Assembly: GCA_004356385.1 (NCBI GenBank)
Contig: SMXL01000020.1
Coordinates: 1 to 18,369 of the forward strand
Direction: 5' to 3'
DNA from: Bacteroidota bacterium
GTDB taxonomy: Bacteria; Bacteroidota; Rhodothermia; Rhodothermales; UBA10348
DNA length: 18,369 nucleotides
A program made the translations under genes and the position numbers. The notes beneath the pieces are model-generated. The model was not told where the DNA came from, made no database searches, and saw only the letters and a list, made by a program, of their open reading frames with translations. Below are positions 7,665-15,496 of the stretch, in pieces (the first letter of the stretch is position 1; every line of letters begins with the position of its first letter).

Positions 7665-7705
7665 TTCGACAGATGTTTCAGCAAATGAAACACGTCGAAC
7701 GTGTT
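7665..7705 (-). promoter_or_regulatory. Leader with two mutually exclusive folds before the GWxTD gene
   Basis: On the minus strand, 35-75 nt before the ATG, two folds compete. Fold A pairs 7700-7705 with 7689-7694 (6 bp, 5-nt loop). Fold B pairs 7694-7699 with 7665-7670 (6 bp) around an inner 7-bp stem of 7686-7692 with 7674-7680 (5-nt loop). Bases 7689-7694 are needed by both, so the folds exclude each other. All stems are perfect. No T-run follows, so if it acts it may affect translation rather than termination. No known riboswitch family is recognised. Confidence 0.35.
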
Positions 7706-7822
7706 ACAATACAAAATATCGGTATTACAAGCAGTTGGATACAATACTTGTGAGCAGACGGTCAAAATATTACGATGAACGGCTTGGGGAGTATATCGAA
7801 CCGGAAACGGTGGGATTAACCA

Positions 7823-8782
7823 TCATGCGAAAAGTGCATCAACAAAGCGTTGCCGGTCAAATACCTGTAGGTCCTCAAGACCCTCTCCAACCCCTATGTA
7901 TTGTACGGGTATTTTGAACTCATTTGAAATACCAATCACAATGCCCCCTTTGGCAGTTCCATCCAACTTGGTAAGTAGAAGACCCGTTACATTCACGCTT
8001 CTCGTAAACTCCTCGGCCTGACGAATCGCATTCTGACCCGTCGACGCGTCCAGAACGAGCAACACCTCATGCGGGGCTCCTGGAATCTGTCGATCCATAA
8101 TACGCCGAATTTTTGCAAGTTCATCCATGAGCCCACCTTTTGTGTGGAGTCGTCCGGCTGTATCGATGAGCACGACGTCGATATCCTTACTCTTCGCCGA
8201 GGCCAGCGTGTCGAATGCTACCGCCGCAGGGTCGGATCCATGACCCTGTTTAACAAGGGGTACACCGGCCCGGTCCGCCCAAATGCCCAGTTGCTCGATC
8301 GCTGCCGCACGAAACGTATCCGCGGCTCCGAGCAGTACCTTTTTCCCAGCCTTTTTGTACTGGTAGGCGATCTTACCGATCGACGTCGTCTTTCCAACTC
8401 CGTTGACGCCCACGATCATGATCACATGAGGCTTGTTCGGCAGTTCGGCCTCGAAGCTGCGTCCTTGATCGTTCGGATCACGAAGGAGTAGTTCCGAAAT
8501 CTCGCTCCGAATCAACCCATTCAGTTCTTTCGTCGACACAAATTTTTCCCGGGCGACACGCGCTTCGACACTCCGAATAATATCTAACGTCGTTTTCACG
8601 CCGACATCACTGGTCACCAGAATTTCTTCGAGTTCGTCGAGCACATCGGCGTCGATCTGGTCTTTCCCACGCACCAGGCGGTTGAGTTTCCCGAAAATCG
8701 ACGTACGGGTCTTTTCAAGACTCGACTCCAGACTGCCGGCTGTTGACTCGCCACCCAAGATGTTCGTACGTCCGAGTGCCAC
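7823..8782 (-). CDS. ftsY: Signal recognition particle receptor FtsY
   Basis: FtsY is the GTPase receptor that docks SRP-bound ribosomes at the membrane translocon. The 319-residue protein is an NG-domain form without the long acidic A domain of enterobacteria. The N domain spans about residues 15-105. G-domain motifs are the P-loop GVNGVGKT (125-132), DTFRAAAIEQL (155-165), DTAGR (207-211) and TKLDG (271-275). The C-terminal amphipathic end, FVDALFA, is typical. The start is GTG at 8782, the only reasonable start after an in-frame TGA at 8800. An AAGGGG lies 10 nt before it. The gene begins 2 bp after the pgsA stop, so the two are probably co-transcribed. Confidence 0.96.
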   Translation of the reverse strand: MALGRTNILGGESTAGSLESSLEKTRTSIFGKLNRLVRGKDQIDADVLDELEEILVTSDVGVKTTLDIIRSVEARVAREKFVSTKELNGLIRSEISELLLRDPNDQGRSFEAELPNKPHVIMIVGVNGVGKTTSIGKIAYQYKKAGKKVLLGAADTFRAAAIEQLGIWADRAGVPLVKQGHGSDPAAVAFDTLASAKSKDIDVVLIDTAGRLHTKGGLMDELAKIRRIMDRQIPGAPHEVLLVLDASTGQNAIRQAEEFTRSVNVTGLLLTKLDGTAKGGIVIGISNEFKIPVQYIGVGEGLEDLQVFDRQRFVDALFA

Positions 8783-8784
8783 TG

Positions 8785-9384
8785 CTATGAATCCCCTTCA
8801 CTTTGCTGCCTAACTACTTGCGGCGCTTTCATGAGCCGCACGAACCGAGCAAGATACCTGAGAAACGAATACACCAGAACGACGGTCGAAGCAATCAGGC
8901 AAAACTGCATGACGGGCGGATCAGCCAGTAATAGAGCAGCCAGGATCGTAATAGATATTGAAGTGATTGCGATTTTTCCCGAGAAAAGACTCATTACGAC
9001 GATGCCGGACCGTCGAATGATCAGTTCACCACCGGCCATGATGAGTAGGTCTCGAGCAAGAATGACAATGAGATACCAAGTGGGCAAACTGCCTTTGATC
9101 ACGAGCGCGGCAACGACCAGACCTCCTCCGACTTTGTCCGCAAACGGATCAAGAACCTTACCCCACTCAGAGACTGAATGAGACCACCGCGCCAACCGTC
9201 CGTCGAAATAATCCGAGGCGATGGCCAGCACTACTAGACTTAAAATCCAGAGCAGAGGACCCTCGACTAGAATCAGGTACGCGACGGGAATAACGATCGC
9301 GATTCTGGCTAAACTGAGTGAATTCGGAAACGTCCAGAACTTTCCTAACTCGGACCAGCCCTTTCTTACCGACTTGGATTCCAT
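8785..9384 (-). CDS. pgsA: CDP-alcohol phosphatidyltransferase, probably phosphatidylglycerophosphate synthase
   Basis: This integral membrane enzyme family transfers a phosphatidyl group from CDP-diacylglycerol to an alcohol. PgsA uses glycerol-3-phosphate, the first step to phosphatidylglycerol and cardiolipin. The protein has 199 residues with several hydrophobic segments. The CDP-alcohol motif is complete: Asp58, Asp61-Gly62, Ala65-Arg66, Gly75, Asp79 and Asp83 (in DYFDGRLAR and GKVLDPFAD). The alcohol specificity is inferred from length and the pairing with a housekeeping gene. A CDP-diacylglycerol-inositol or -serine transferase cannot be ruled out. The ATG start has no clear ribosome-binding site. 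The gene is divergent from the glycosyltransferase across 208 bp and is followed 2 bp later by ftsY. Confidence 0.88.
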   Translation of the reverse strand: MESKSVRKGWSELGKFWTFPNSLSLARIAIVIPVAYLILVEGPLLWILSLVVLAIASDYFDGRLARWSHSVSEWGKVLDPFADKVGGGLVVAALVIKGSLPTWYLIVILARDLLIMAGGELIIRRSGIVVMSLFSGKIAITSISITILAALLLADPPVMQFCLIASTVVLVYSFLRYLARFVRLMKAPQVVRQQSEGDS

Positions 9385-9464
9385 AAAGGATTCTTAATCT
9401 TACAGGTGCGCTCGAAAATACGCACGAACTGGATGCACGTTCGGCCAAGATGTAGGGTTCACTT

Positions 9465-9489
9465 CGCATTCTTCACGATTTCGAATGCG
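9465..9489. promoter_or_regulatory. 7-bp inverted repeat in the pgsA/glycosyltransferase divergent gap
   Basis: CGCATTC (9465-9471) and GAATGCG (9483-9489) form a perfect inverted repeat with an 11-nt spacer. It lies near the middle of the only non-coding gap between two divergent genes. It may be an operator or chance; no promoter hexamers could be assigned with confidence. Confidence 0.25.
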
Positions 9490-9592
9490 CGGATCGCGGG
9501 AACAGACTCGCTGTCAGATCATCTTTCTGTTTCTCCACGTAACGATTCTGAATATAGGATCGAATTGTCACCTCAGCTGATCGTTGATTCGT

Positions 9593-10786
9593 ATGGGTAA
9601 TCCCGACATTGTTTTTGGAATGACGGGGGACTTGTATCGAAACAGCCGGGCGATCAAGCAAGTCAGAGCGTTGGCGGCGCAAGACTGGTCGATTCACGTC
9701 ATCCATCTCGGAGAGAGTACTCCGAATATTGAATGGCCCCGAGGTATAACTACCGAGACGTTGACAACGAAAAATCGACGGGGAATTCGGTTTTTTAGAG
9801 AAGTCCACAAGGCATTTCTCGAGACTGCTGGGGGCATTAATGCGCGTTGTTATCACGCGAGTGACCTGTATGTCCTGTCTGCTCTTGCCAAAGCATCAAG
9901 GCGGTTCGACGCCGTATACACGTTCGACTCCCGAGAGCTTTACGCCCATGTCTCTTCCACGGAGCGTAAACCGTGGACCGGCTGGTTCTGGTCTCTGGTT
10001 GAGAGCCAATACCTGCCTGGCGCGACAGCGGTCTTTACAGTGAGCGAACGAATCGCGTTGCACCTTGAAAATGAGTATCGTATCCGCCGTCCGGTCCTCG
10101 TACAAAATGTCCCTCCGAAAACAGCGGTAATCCGCTCCACCAAACTGGCTGACCTCGCCGGTCTGGATCCGTCCACACCAATTATTTTGCACCTGGGGTT
10201 GATGAGACCGGCCCGGGGCTGCGACCTGCTCATCGAGGCGATGAAGCACGTGAACGGTGCACACCTCGTTTTTCTTGGATCAGGCGAGGAGCAGAAGAAT
10301 CTTCAAGAACAGTCTCGATCTCTGGGTCTTGAGGCCAAAGTGAGTTTCCTTGATCCAGTCGAACCGGACTCGATCCTGGAATATGCAGCGGGAGCATCTG
10401 TCGGTGTCTCTCTTGTTCAAGACACCTGTTTGAATCATCGATTCGCGCTACCGAATAAGTTATTCGATTATCTGGCTGCTGGAGTCCCGGTGCTGGCGTC
10501 CGATCTTCCCGAGATTCGATCGATCGTGGAGGGTTACAATGTCGGCAAGACGGTCGATCAAAGAAGCCCTGATAAAATTGCGGATGCATTGAATCAAATG
10601 ATTCACGCCGATGCAGACCGTAAGACCTGGATTCAAAATGCTGATCGACTCTGTGAAACATTTAACTGGGAAAGCGCATCTCAGCGCTTTATTAAGACAT
10701 TTCGCCAGATACTTCCTCGATACTCTTCAGCGAAGAAATCTTTTCCCGAATCCAGTAAGCACACCCTCGGCCCGGAGACGGATTAA
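9593..10786 (+). CDS. Glycosyltransferase family 4-like (GT-B fold)
   Basis: The protein has 397 residues from the ATG at 9593; a TTG at 9584 is also open. The C-terminal domain is a typical glycosyl transferase group 1 module. It has IILHLGLMRPARGCDLLIEA (nucleotide-side strand and helix), AHLVFLGSGEE, VSFLDPVEPDSILEYAAGA, and the sugar-nucleotide loop ALPNKLFDYLAAGVPVLAS, where Asp replaces the usual Glu of the E-x7-E motif (FDY for FEY). The N-terminal domain contains CYHASDLYVLSALAKASRRF, as in bacterial GT4 enzymes acting on cell-surface polysaccharides or lipids. Donor and acceptor cannot be told from sequence. No other polysaccharide gene is next to it. The thioredoxin-like gene follows after 16 bp, so they may share a transcript. 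Confidence 0.87.
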   Translation: MGNPDIVFGMTGDLYRNSRAIKQVRALAAQDWSIHVIHLGESTPNIEWPRGITTETLTTKNRRGIRFFREVHKAFLETAGGINARCYHASDLYVLSALAKASRRFDAVYTFDSRELYAHVSSTERKPWTGWFWSLVESQYLPGATAVFTVSERIALHLENEYRIRRPVLVQNVPPKTAVIRSTKLADLAGLDPSTPIILHLGLMRPARGCDLLIEAMKHVNGAHLVFLGSGEEQKNLQEQSRSLGLEAKVSFLDPVEPDSILEYAAGASVGVSLVQDTCLNHRFALPNKLFDYLAAGVPVLASDLPEIRSIVEGYNVGKTVDQRSPDKIADALNQMIHADADRKTWIQNADRLCETFNWESASQRFIKTFRQILPRYSSAKKSFPESSKHTLGPETD

Positions 10787-10802
10787 AAGATTCTTGAGAA
10801 TA

Positions 10803-11330
10803 ATGATTCAGAGCCGTCAGATATTGATCCGTACCGTTATTTATTCGCTCACAGCGTTGCTCGCAACCGGGGTGGTGTTCGGACAGAATCACCCGAAGGC
10901 GAACGGAGCTCCTGTCGAGTGGCCTTCGTTTGAATCGGCGTTGGAATCCGCAAAAGACACAGGAAAAATTGTACTGATCGATGTATTTGCTCCGACGTGT
11001 CCTTGGTGCCGAAAAATGCAGGCGGAAGTATATACGGACAGGCAACTGCAGAACTACTTGTATTCCACATTCGAAATCGGAAGAATTGATATCTCGATTG
11101 ACTCTGACACGGTGAAGTTTAAAGGATACGAATTGTCCTCGGCTCAGCTGGGCGCCGGATTTGGAGCAACAGGCACACCGACGACCATTTTCATGGAACC
11201 CGGTGGAGAATATATCACCCGACTACCGGGGTATCACGGACTGGACGAATTCCGGGAAGTTCTCCGGTACGTAGGAAGCGGATCGTACAAAGACATGTCC
11301 TTCACCGACTATCTGGAAGTGAAGGAATAG
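10803..11330 (+). CDS. Exported thioredoxin-like protein
   Basis: The protein has 175 residues from the ATG at 10803; the frame is open upstream into the preceding gene, but this start places a signal peptide at the N-terminus. The hydrophobic stretch (11-27) ends at VFG|QN, a signal-peptidase I-like site. The mature part is a thioredoxin fold. It has the redox pair Cys66 and Cys69 in APTCPWCRKM and the cis-Pro motif GTPTTIF (Pro126). Between these motifs is a family-typical insertion that includes KFKGYELSSAQLGAGFGATG. It probably acts as a periplasmic thiol reductase or oxidase, in the style of Thioredoxin_7/SoxW proteins. It lies 16 bp after the glycosyltransferase and converges on the nitrilase-like gene. 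The substrate is unknown. Confidence 0.88.
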   Translation: MIQSRQILIRTVIYSLTALLATGVVFGQNHPKANGAPVEWPSFESALESAKDTGKIVLIDVFAPTCPWCRKMQAEVYTDRQLQNYLYSTFEIGRIDISIDSDTVKFKGYELSSAQLGAGFGATGTPTTIFMEPGGEYITRLPGYHGLDEFREVLRYVGSGSYKDMSFTDYLEVKE

Positions 11331-11369
11331 AGCAGCAGTCCGCTTAGCGAATTCAATTCTGGTGCGGGC

Positions 11370-12209
11370 TTACTTTTGGTTCGGGTGGGCTTGAATGCCA
11401 CCGTCCACATAAATCTCGGGGCGTCGGTGTTTCAGAAACAGCAGCCTGGCTGGTGAATCTTGGACTCTCGATAGTTCCACATCGGCAAACAGGATTGCAT
11501 CTTCGCCCGAAGGCGCCTGAGCAATGATTTGTCCCCGCGGATCCACAATAAAAGATTCGCCGGAAAAGGTGAGTTCGTCTTCCTCACCCACTCGATTTGC
11601 AAGCGCCATATAGAACCCGTTCTGGAATGCGGCAGCCTGTAATTCGGCTTCGAACACTCCTTTCGGCCATTCTCCAATCGTTCCTGCCTGCGGAATGACC
11701 ACCAAATCTGCTCCACCCAAAGCGAGCGCCCGTAGGTATTCCGGGTAGTGTCGATCATAGCAGATCGCCACACCGATACGACCGACCGCCGTTTCGTACA
11801 CGGGCGCACCCGTATCTCCTGCGTCGTAGTAGTCCTGCTCGAAGAAACCCTCATACTGCGTAATATGACACATCCTTGTGATGCCAAGGAGCGTCCCGTC
11901 AGCATCAATCATGGGGGACGAATCATAAGCCCGATCCCCAGCCCGCTCGTACAGGTTCAGCACGATTACCATCCCAAGCTTCGCAGCCTCGGCCGAAAAC
12001 GTCTCGGTGATCGGGCCCGGTATGGATTCCGCCAAGGCCATTCGATCTCCCTCCAGGCGATGCTGTGGAAAAAATCGGGTGAATGCCAATTCAGGGAATA
12101 CGGCGAGCTGGGCTCCCGCGTCTGCAGCTTCCCGTACTGTTTGAATACCGCGTTCAACGTTTCGCGCGACGTCATCGGAAGCGCTTTGCTGTATCAGGGC
12201 AATCTTCAT
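11370..12209 (-). CDS. Nitrilase-superfamily carbon-nitrogen hydrolase with atypical Lys position
   Basis: The protein has 279 residues, full length for the family. Members hydrolyse amide, carbamoyl or nitrile bonds using a Glu-Lys-Cys triad. Glu40 is in VFPELAF and Cys150 is in VAICYDRHYPE; the auxiliary Glu is in YEGFFEQ. The Lys region, normally R-K-x-H in N-carbamoylputrescine amidase and beta-ureidopropionase, reads TRMCHI, putting Met113 where Lys is expected if His115 is the anchor. The rest is well conserved (ADLVVIPQAGTIGEWPKG, AFQNGFYMALANRVG). It most resembles N-carbamoylputrescine amidase or ureidopropionase types, but specificity cannot be assigned. It could be an altered-mechanism or inactive member. 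It is flanked by a convergent thioredoxin-like gene and by prmC 104 bp upstream. Confidence 0.85.
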   Translation of the reverse strand: MKIALIQQSASDDVARNVERGIQTVREAADAGAQLAVFPELAFTRFFPQHRLEGDRMALAESIPGPITETFSAEAAKLGMVIVLNLYERAGDRAYDSSPMIDADGTLLGITRMCHITQYEGFFEQDYYDAGDTGAPVYETAVGRIGVAICYDRHYPEYLRALALGGADLVVIPQAGTIGEWPKGVFEAELQAAAFQNGFYMALANRVGEEDELTFSGESFIVDPRGQIIAQAPSGEDAILFADVELSRVQDSPARLLFLKHRRPEIYVDGGIQAHPNQK

Positions 12210-12313
12210 GTATTTCGCGAGTGGTATCTGATGGCGAACCGTAGTCCGGGTTCGGGATTTGGTCAGAATGGGAGATCTGGAATAAACGAGGTCTGTTCTG
12301 GAAACGCAGAGCC

Positions 12314-13186
12314 CTATGCCCGGATCCGGGCCAAAACGATTCTGTCCTTCCCGCTCAAGTCGGAAAAACGTTCAATAATCCCGTAACCCGCTTCTGTAAA
12401 CACGCCCTCAACGCCCTGGACGGCGTCCGTATGAATTTCGACGAGCAGCAGTCCTGATTCTGAAAGCGTATCCAATCCAAGCTGCGCGAGGGCCCGGTAG
12501 GCGTTGAGGCCAGTGACATCCGCGAAAATGGCCTCAGACGGTTCGTGCATCCAGACTTCAGGTTCAATCGTTTCTTTTTCACGCGGGGTCACGTACGGGG
12601 GATTGGAAACCAGAAGATCCACGCTCTCGTGCCGTGTCAGTTGTCGTATGCGTTCAGAAATCGAATCGCTGAAAATATCATCCTCCCGCCAGACTACGTT
12701 TGAGTTGAGTTTGTCTGCGTTTTCTTTGGCAACGAGGAGCGCATCGGAACTGATATCGATCCCGAAAACCAGCGCGTCCGGTCGGGCATGCTTGATTGAA
12801 ATTGCAATACACCCCGTTCCCGTACCCATATCTACAACGACGGGTCTCTTCGTGGTCGCGATCTGATCCAGTGCGTGTTCGACCACCAATTCCGTTTCCG
12901 GTCGCGGAATTAAAACCGATGGATTTACCACAAATCGGAGACCGTAAAAATCCGTGTACCCCAGAATGTACTGTACGGGCTCGCGTGCAAGACGCCGGTG
13001 AATAAATGCTTCGAAAACCTGAGCATCGGACTCCGATACTTCGACGTTTGGGTTCGAGAAGAGCTCGACCGGTGAAATGGATTCTGCTTCCAGAAGTAAC
13101 CAGTCAATTTCCTTCGCCGCCACTGGCACCGAGGCAGTGGAGAGCTTTTTCCTAGCGGACTCGATGAGTTTTCGTCTTGTTGTCAC
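12314..13186 (-). CDS. prmC: Release factor glutamine methyltransferase
   Basis: PrmC methylates the glutamine of the GGQ motif in release factors RF1 and RF2. Starting at the GTG at 13186 gives 290 residues, the usual length. The frame stays open to a TTG at 13270, but those 28 extra residues are unlike the family. Motifs numbered from the GTG are REPVQYILG (68-76), IPRPETE (about 93-99), the SAM-binding DMGTGTG (119-125) and the catalytic NPPY (195-198). It is usually found next to prfA; no release factor gene is visible here. It is divergent from the alpha-glucan phosphorylase across a 252 bp gap that holds two inverted repeats. Confidence 0.95.
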   Translation of the reverse strand: MTTRRKLIESARKKLSTASVPVAAKEIDWLLLEAESISPVELFSNPNVEVSESDAQVFEAFIHRRLAREPVQYILGYTDFYGLRFVVNPSVLIPRPETELVVEHALDQIATTKRPVVVDMGTGTGCIAISIKHARPDALVFGIDISSDALLVAKENADKLNSNVVWREDDIFSDSISERIRQLTRHESVDLLVSNPPYVTPREKETIEPEVWMHEPSEAIFADVTGLNAYRALAQLGLDTLSESGLLLVEIHTDAVQGVEGVFTEAGYGIIERFSDLSGKDRIVLARIRA

Positions 13187-13299
13187 TCTGTTGGTGCCGT
13201 ATGGATTCAGAACTTTTCTTTGGGATCTGTAGACCACGACGACGAAAGCATTGCCACGCTTTGCGGACAACCCAATTCACCCCATCTGTAAGAAGGACA

Positions 13300-13328
13300 G
13301 TGTATCTTCCGCCCGTTTTACGATACAC
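13300..13328. promoter_or_regulatory. 7-bp inverted repeat in the prmC/glgP gap
   Basis: GTGTATC (13300-13306) and GATACAC (13322-13328) pair perfectly with a 15-nt spacer. The repeat runs into a short direct repeat, ACCGGGT at 13327-13333 and 13337-13343. It may be an operator in the divergent control region. The spacer is long for a hairpin terminator and no T-run follows. Confidence 0.3.
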
Positions 13329-13379
13329 CGGGTGAAACCGGGTTTGATCTCTTCGTCTTCAAATACTCACAGCTAAAAA

Positions 13380-13401
13380 TATTACGTTTTCACTCGTAAT
13401 A
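13380..13401. promoter_or_regulatory. Operator-like palindrome TATTACG-N8-CGTAATA before glgP
   Basis: TATTACG (13380-13386) and CGTAATA (13395-13401) form a perfect 7-bp inverted repeat with an 8-nt spacer. It ends 37 bp before the glgP ATG in an AT-rich stretch that could hold its promoter (TAATAAT at the right arm). The geometry suits a dimeric repressor or activator. No specific regulator can be named. Confidence 0.4.
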
Positions 13402-13438
13402 ATAATTTCGAGGTACACGGACAGAATTGCAGTCATCG

Positions 13439-15478
13439 ATGAGCATACAACAAAAACTTGAACACCTGGCCAGCAACCTCTGGTGGAGCTGGAACCCCGA
13501 AGCACTCGACCTCTTCCGTCGGTTAAACCAGGAAGCGTTCGAGGTTTCGAACAGCAATCCCCGCGTAGCCCTTCGTCGAGCCCTTGCGTCCGTTATTGAT
13601 GATCCGGGGTTTCAATCGGATGTAGATGGAGTTTATTCCGAGTTCATCTCCTATTTGGACGGCGGAACATCCTCCAAGCCTTCTGTTCGCATGGCGTACT
13701 TTTGCATGGAGTTTGGCCTCCACGAAAGTCTACCGCTTTATTCGGGGGGTCTGGGAATTCTGGCGGGTGACCATCTGAAAGCCTCGTCCGACTCGGGACT
13801 GAATCTAACAGGCGTTGGGCTTCTTCTCAGACACGGCTATTTCAAGCAGTATTTCGACGACAATCTTTATCAGCAGGCAGAATATCCCTCTATAGATGTA
13901 ACCAAGCATCCTCTGGAGCCGGTCCTGGATGAGGCCGGAGAGACGCTCCTGGTGTCGGTATTTTGCGGCAAGGAGGAAGTATTCCTCCGAGCGTGGAAAC
14001 TGAACGTCGGTCGCATTGAACTTTTTCTTCTTGATTCTGACATAAGCAGGAATCAACACGAGAATCGATTCTTGACAAGCCGTCTCTACCAGGGCAGGAC
14101 TCATATTCGCCTCAAACAGGAGATCGTTCTCGGTATCGGTGGTATTCGTCTTCTGAGGGCTGTCGGCAAAGACGTAGACGTCTATCATATGAACGAAGGC
14201 CACTGTGCTTTTTTGACGCTGGAACTACTTACGAAAGATGGATGGGATGCCGGCCAAGACTCTGTTCGATCTCAGTGTGTTTTCACAACGCACACGCCGG
14301 TACTAGCAGGTCATGATCGATTTGAGCCGAAGCTCGTGCTGTCGGAACTGAGTGATATTCGACAACGACTGGGTTGTACGAAGGAAGAATTCCTCTCACT
14401 CGGCAGGGTAAATCCAGACAGCGACGATGAGTTGTTCACGATGACGATCCTGGCTCTGAAGCTTTCTCGAAATTCGAATGGGGTCTCGAGGCTCAACGGT
14501 CACGTCGCAAGAGAACAGTGGCATCCTCTGTATAAGGAGAAATCACTGGATGAAGTGCCTATCGGCCATGTCACCAATGGAATTCACCTGCGCACATGGA
14601 CGTCGATTCACGCCCGGCCATTCCTCAAGAATCAATTTGGGGATTGGGAGAATCGGAATGTTTCTGCGGACGATTGGTCTGGAATTCGGAAAACATCTGA
14701 TTCGGAGCTTTGGGCCTATCGTAGGATGCTGAGGACAAAATTGATCGAGTTCGTTGAAGATCGGGTCGGTCGTCAGTCGTTTGAACAACCGGTTGATTTG
14801 TCTGTCGACGCGTTGACGATTGGCTTCGCACGACGATTTGCGAGTTACAAACGTGCGCCCCTCCTGTTTTCAGATCTCGACCGGGCGGCCCGCTTATTCT
14901 CCAACGCAGAACGACCCGTGCAAATCATCTTTGCCGGAAAAGCCCACCCGGACAATGACGAAGGGCGGTACTATATAAAACAGATTCTGGAAATTACCCG
15001 GATGCCGGAGTTTTCAGGGAAGGTGATATTTCTCGAAAATTATCACATGGGTATCGGAAGAATGCTCGTCTCAGGATGTGACGTTTGGTTGAATAACCCC
15101 CGGCGACCTCATGAAGCCTGCGGAACGAGTGGTCAGAAAGTAACCATCCACGGTGGTCTCAACCTTTCTATCCTGGATGGATGGTGGGCAGAGGCGTTTG
15201 ACGGATCAAACGGTTTCGCAATCGGAGATCAAGATCAGGATAACCACCTGGATACTACTGAAGGAGATTCTCGCGATGCAGAATTCCTTTACACAACTCT
15301 TGAAGAACAGATTCTCCCCATGTTTTACCAGCGTAGCAACGCTGGATTCCCCGTGGAATGGCTGGGTAAGATCCGGAATGCCATGCACGACCTTACTTTT
15401 GAGTTCAGTGCACGACGTATGATTCGCGACTATGTCGACAAGATTTACACCGTAAGGGACGTTTCAGAACTGGCCTGA
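13439..15478 (+). CDS. glgP: Alpha-glucan phosphorylase
   Basis: This PLP enzyme removes glucose from alpha-1,4-glucans (glycogen, maltodextrin) as glucose-1-phosphate. The ATG at 13439 gives 679 residues; a TTG four codons upstream is less likely. The N-terminus (KLEHLASNLWWSWNPEALDL) matches the start of the DUF3417-type region seen in the bacterial and archaeal short phosphorylase clade, but the region is shorter than in the 850-residue actinobacterial forms. Family motifs are HMNEGHCAFL, TTHTPVLAGHDRF, RFASYKRAPLLF, FAGKAHPDNDEG and the PLP-lysine segment EACGTSGQKVTIHGGLNLS, with Lys567. The Met before Lys is replaced by Gln and the usual NG after it by HG. It stands alone, convergent with acyP, with an operator-like palindrome upstream. 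Confidence 0.95.
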   Translation: MSIQQKLEHLASNLWWSWNPEALDLFRRLNQEAFEVSNSNPRVALRRALASVIDDPGFQSDVDGVYSEFISYLDGGTSSKPSVRMAYFCMEFGLHESLPLYSGGLGILAGDHLKASSDSGLNLTGVGLLLRHGYFKQYFDDNLYQQAEYPSIDVTKHPLEPVLDEAGETLLVSVFCGKEEVFLRAWKLNVGRIELFLLDSDISRNQHENRFLTSRLYQGRTHIRLKQEIVLGIGGIRLLRAVGKDVDVYHMNEGHCAFLTLELLTKDGWDAGQDSVRSQCVFTTHTPVLAGHDRFEPKLVLSELSDIRQRLGCTKEEFLSLGRVNPDSDDELFTMTILALKLSRNSNGVSRLNGHVAREQWHPLYKEKSLDEVPIGHVTNGIHLRTWTSIHARPFLKNQFGDWENRNVSADDWSGIRKTSDSELWAYRRMLRTKLIEFVEDRVGRQSFEQPVDLSVDALTIGFARRFASYKRAPLLFSDLDRAARLFSNAERPVQIIFAGKAHPDNDEGRYYIKQILEITRMPEFSGKVIFLENYHMGIGRMLVSGCDVWLNNPRRPHEACGTSGQKVTIHGGLNLSILDGWWAEAFDGSNGFAIGDQDQDNHLDTTEGDSRDAEFLYTTLEEQILPMFYQRSNAGFPVEWLGKIRNAMHDLTFEFSARRMIRDYVDKIYTVRDVSELA

Positions 15479-15496
15479 TAGAGCTCTAACGAGCCG

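Noticed and set aside
7700..7760. Bacteroidota-type promoter (TTTG with a TAnnTTTG box) or sigma70 hexamers before the GWxTD gene
   Set aside because: AT-rich words are present but no pair has correct spacing and match; assigning a promoter would be guesswork.
7735..7917. 60-codon plus-strand reading frame beginning with TTG in the gap before ftsY
   Set aside because: It overlaps the ftsY 3' end, has no ribosome-binding site and no recognisable domain; a chance frame is more likely.
12235..12254. Hairpin CGAACC-N8-GGTTCG between prmC and the nitrilase-like gene as the prmC terminator
   Set aside because: The 6-bp stem has no T-tract on the minus strand; left as an unassigned inverted repeat.
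13187..13270. Longer prmC reading from a TTG at 13270
   Set aside because: The added 28 residues are not family-like; the GTG at 13186 gives the normal length.
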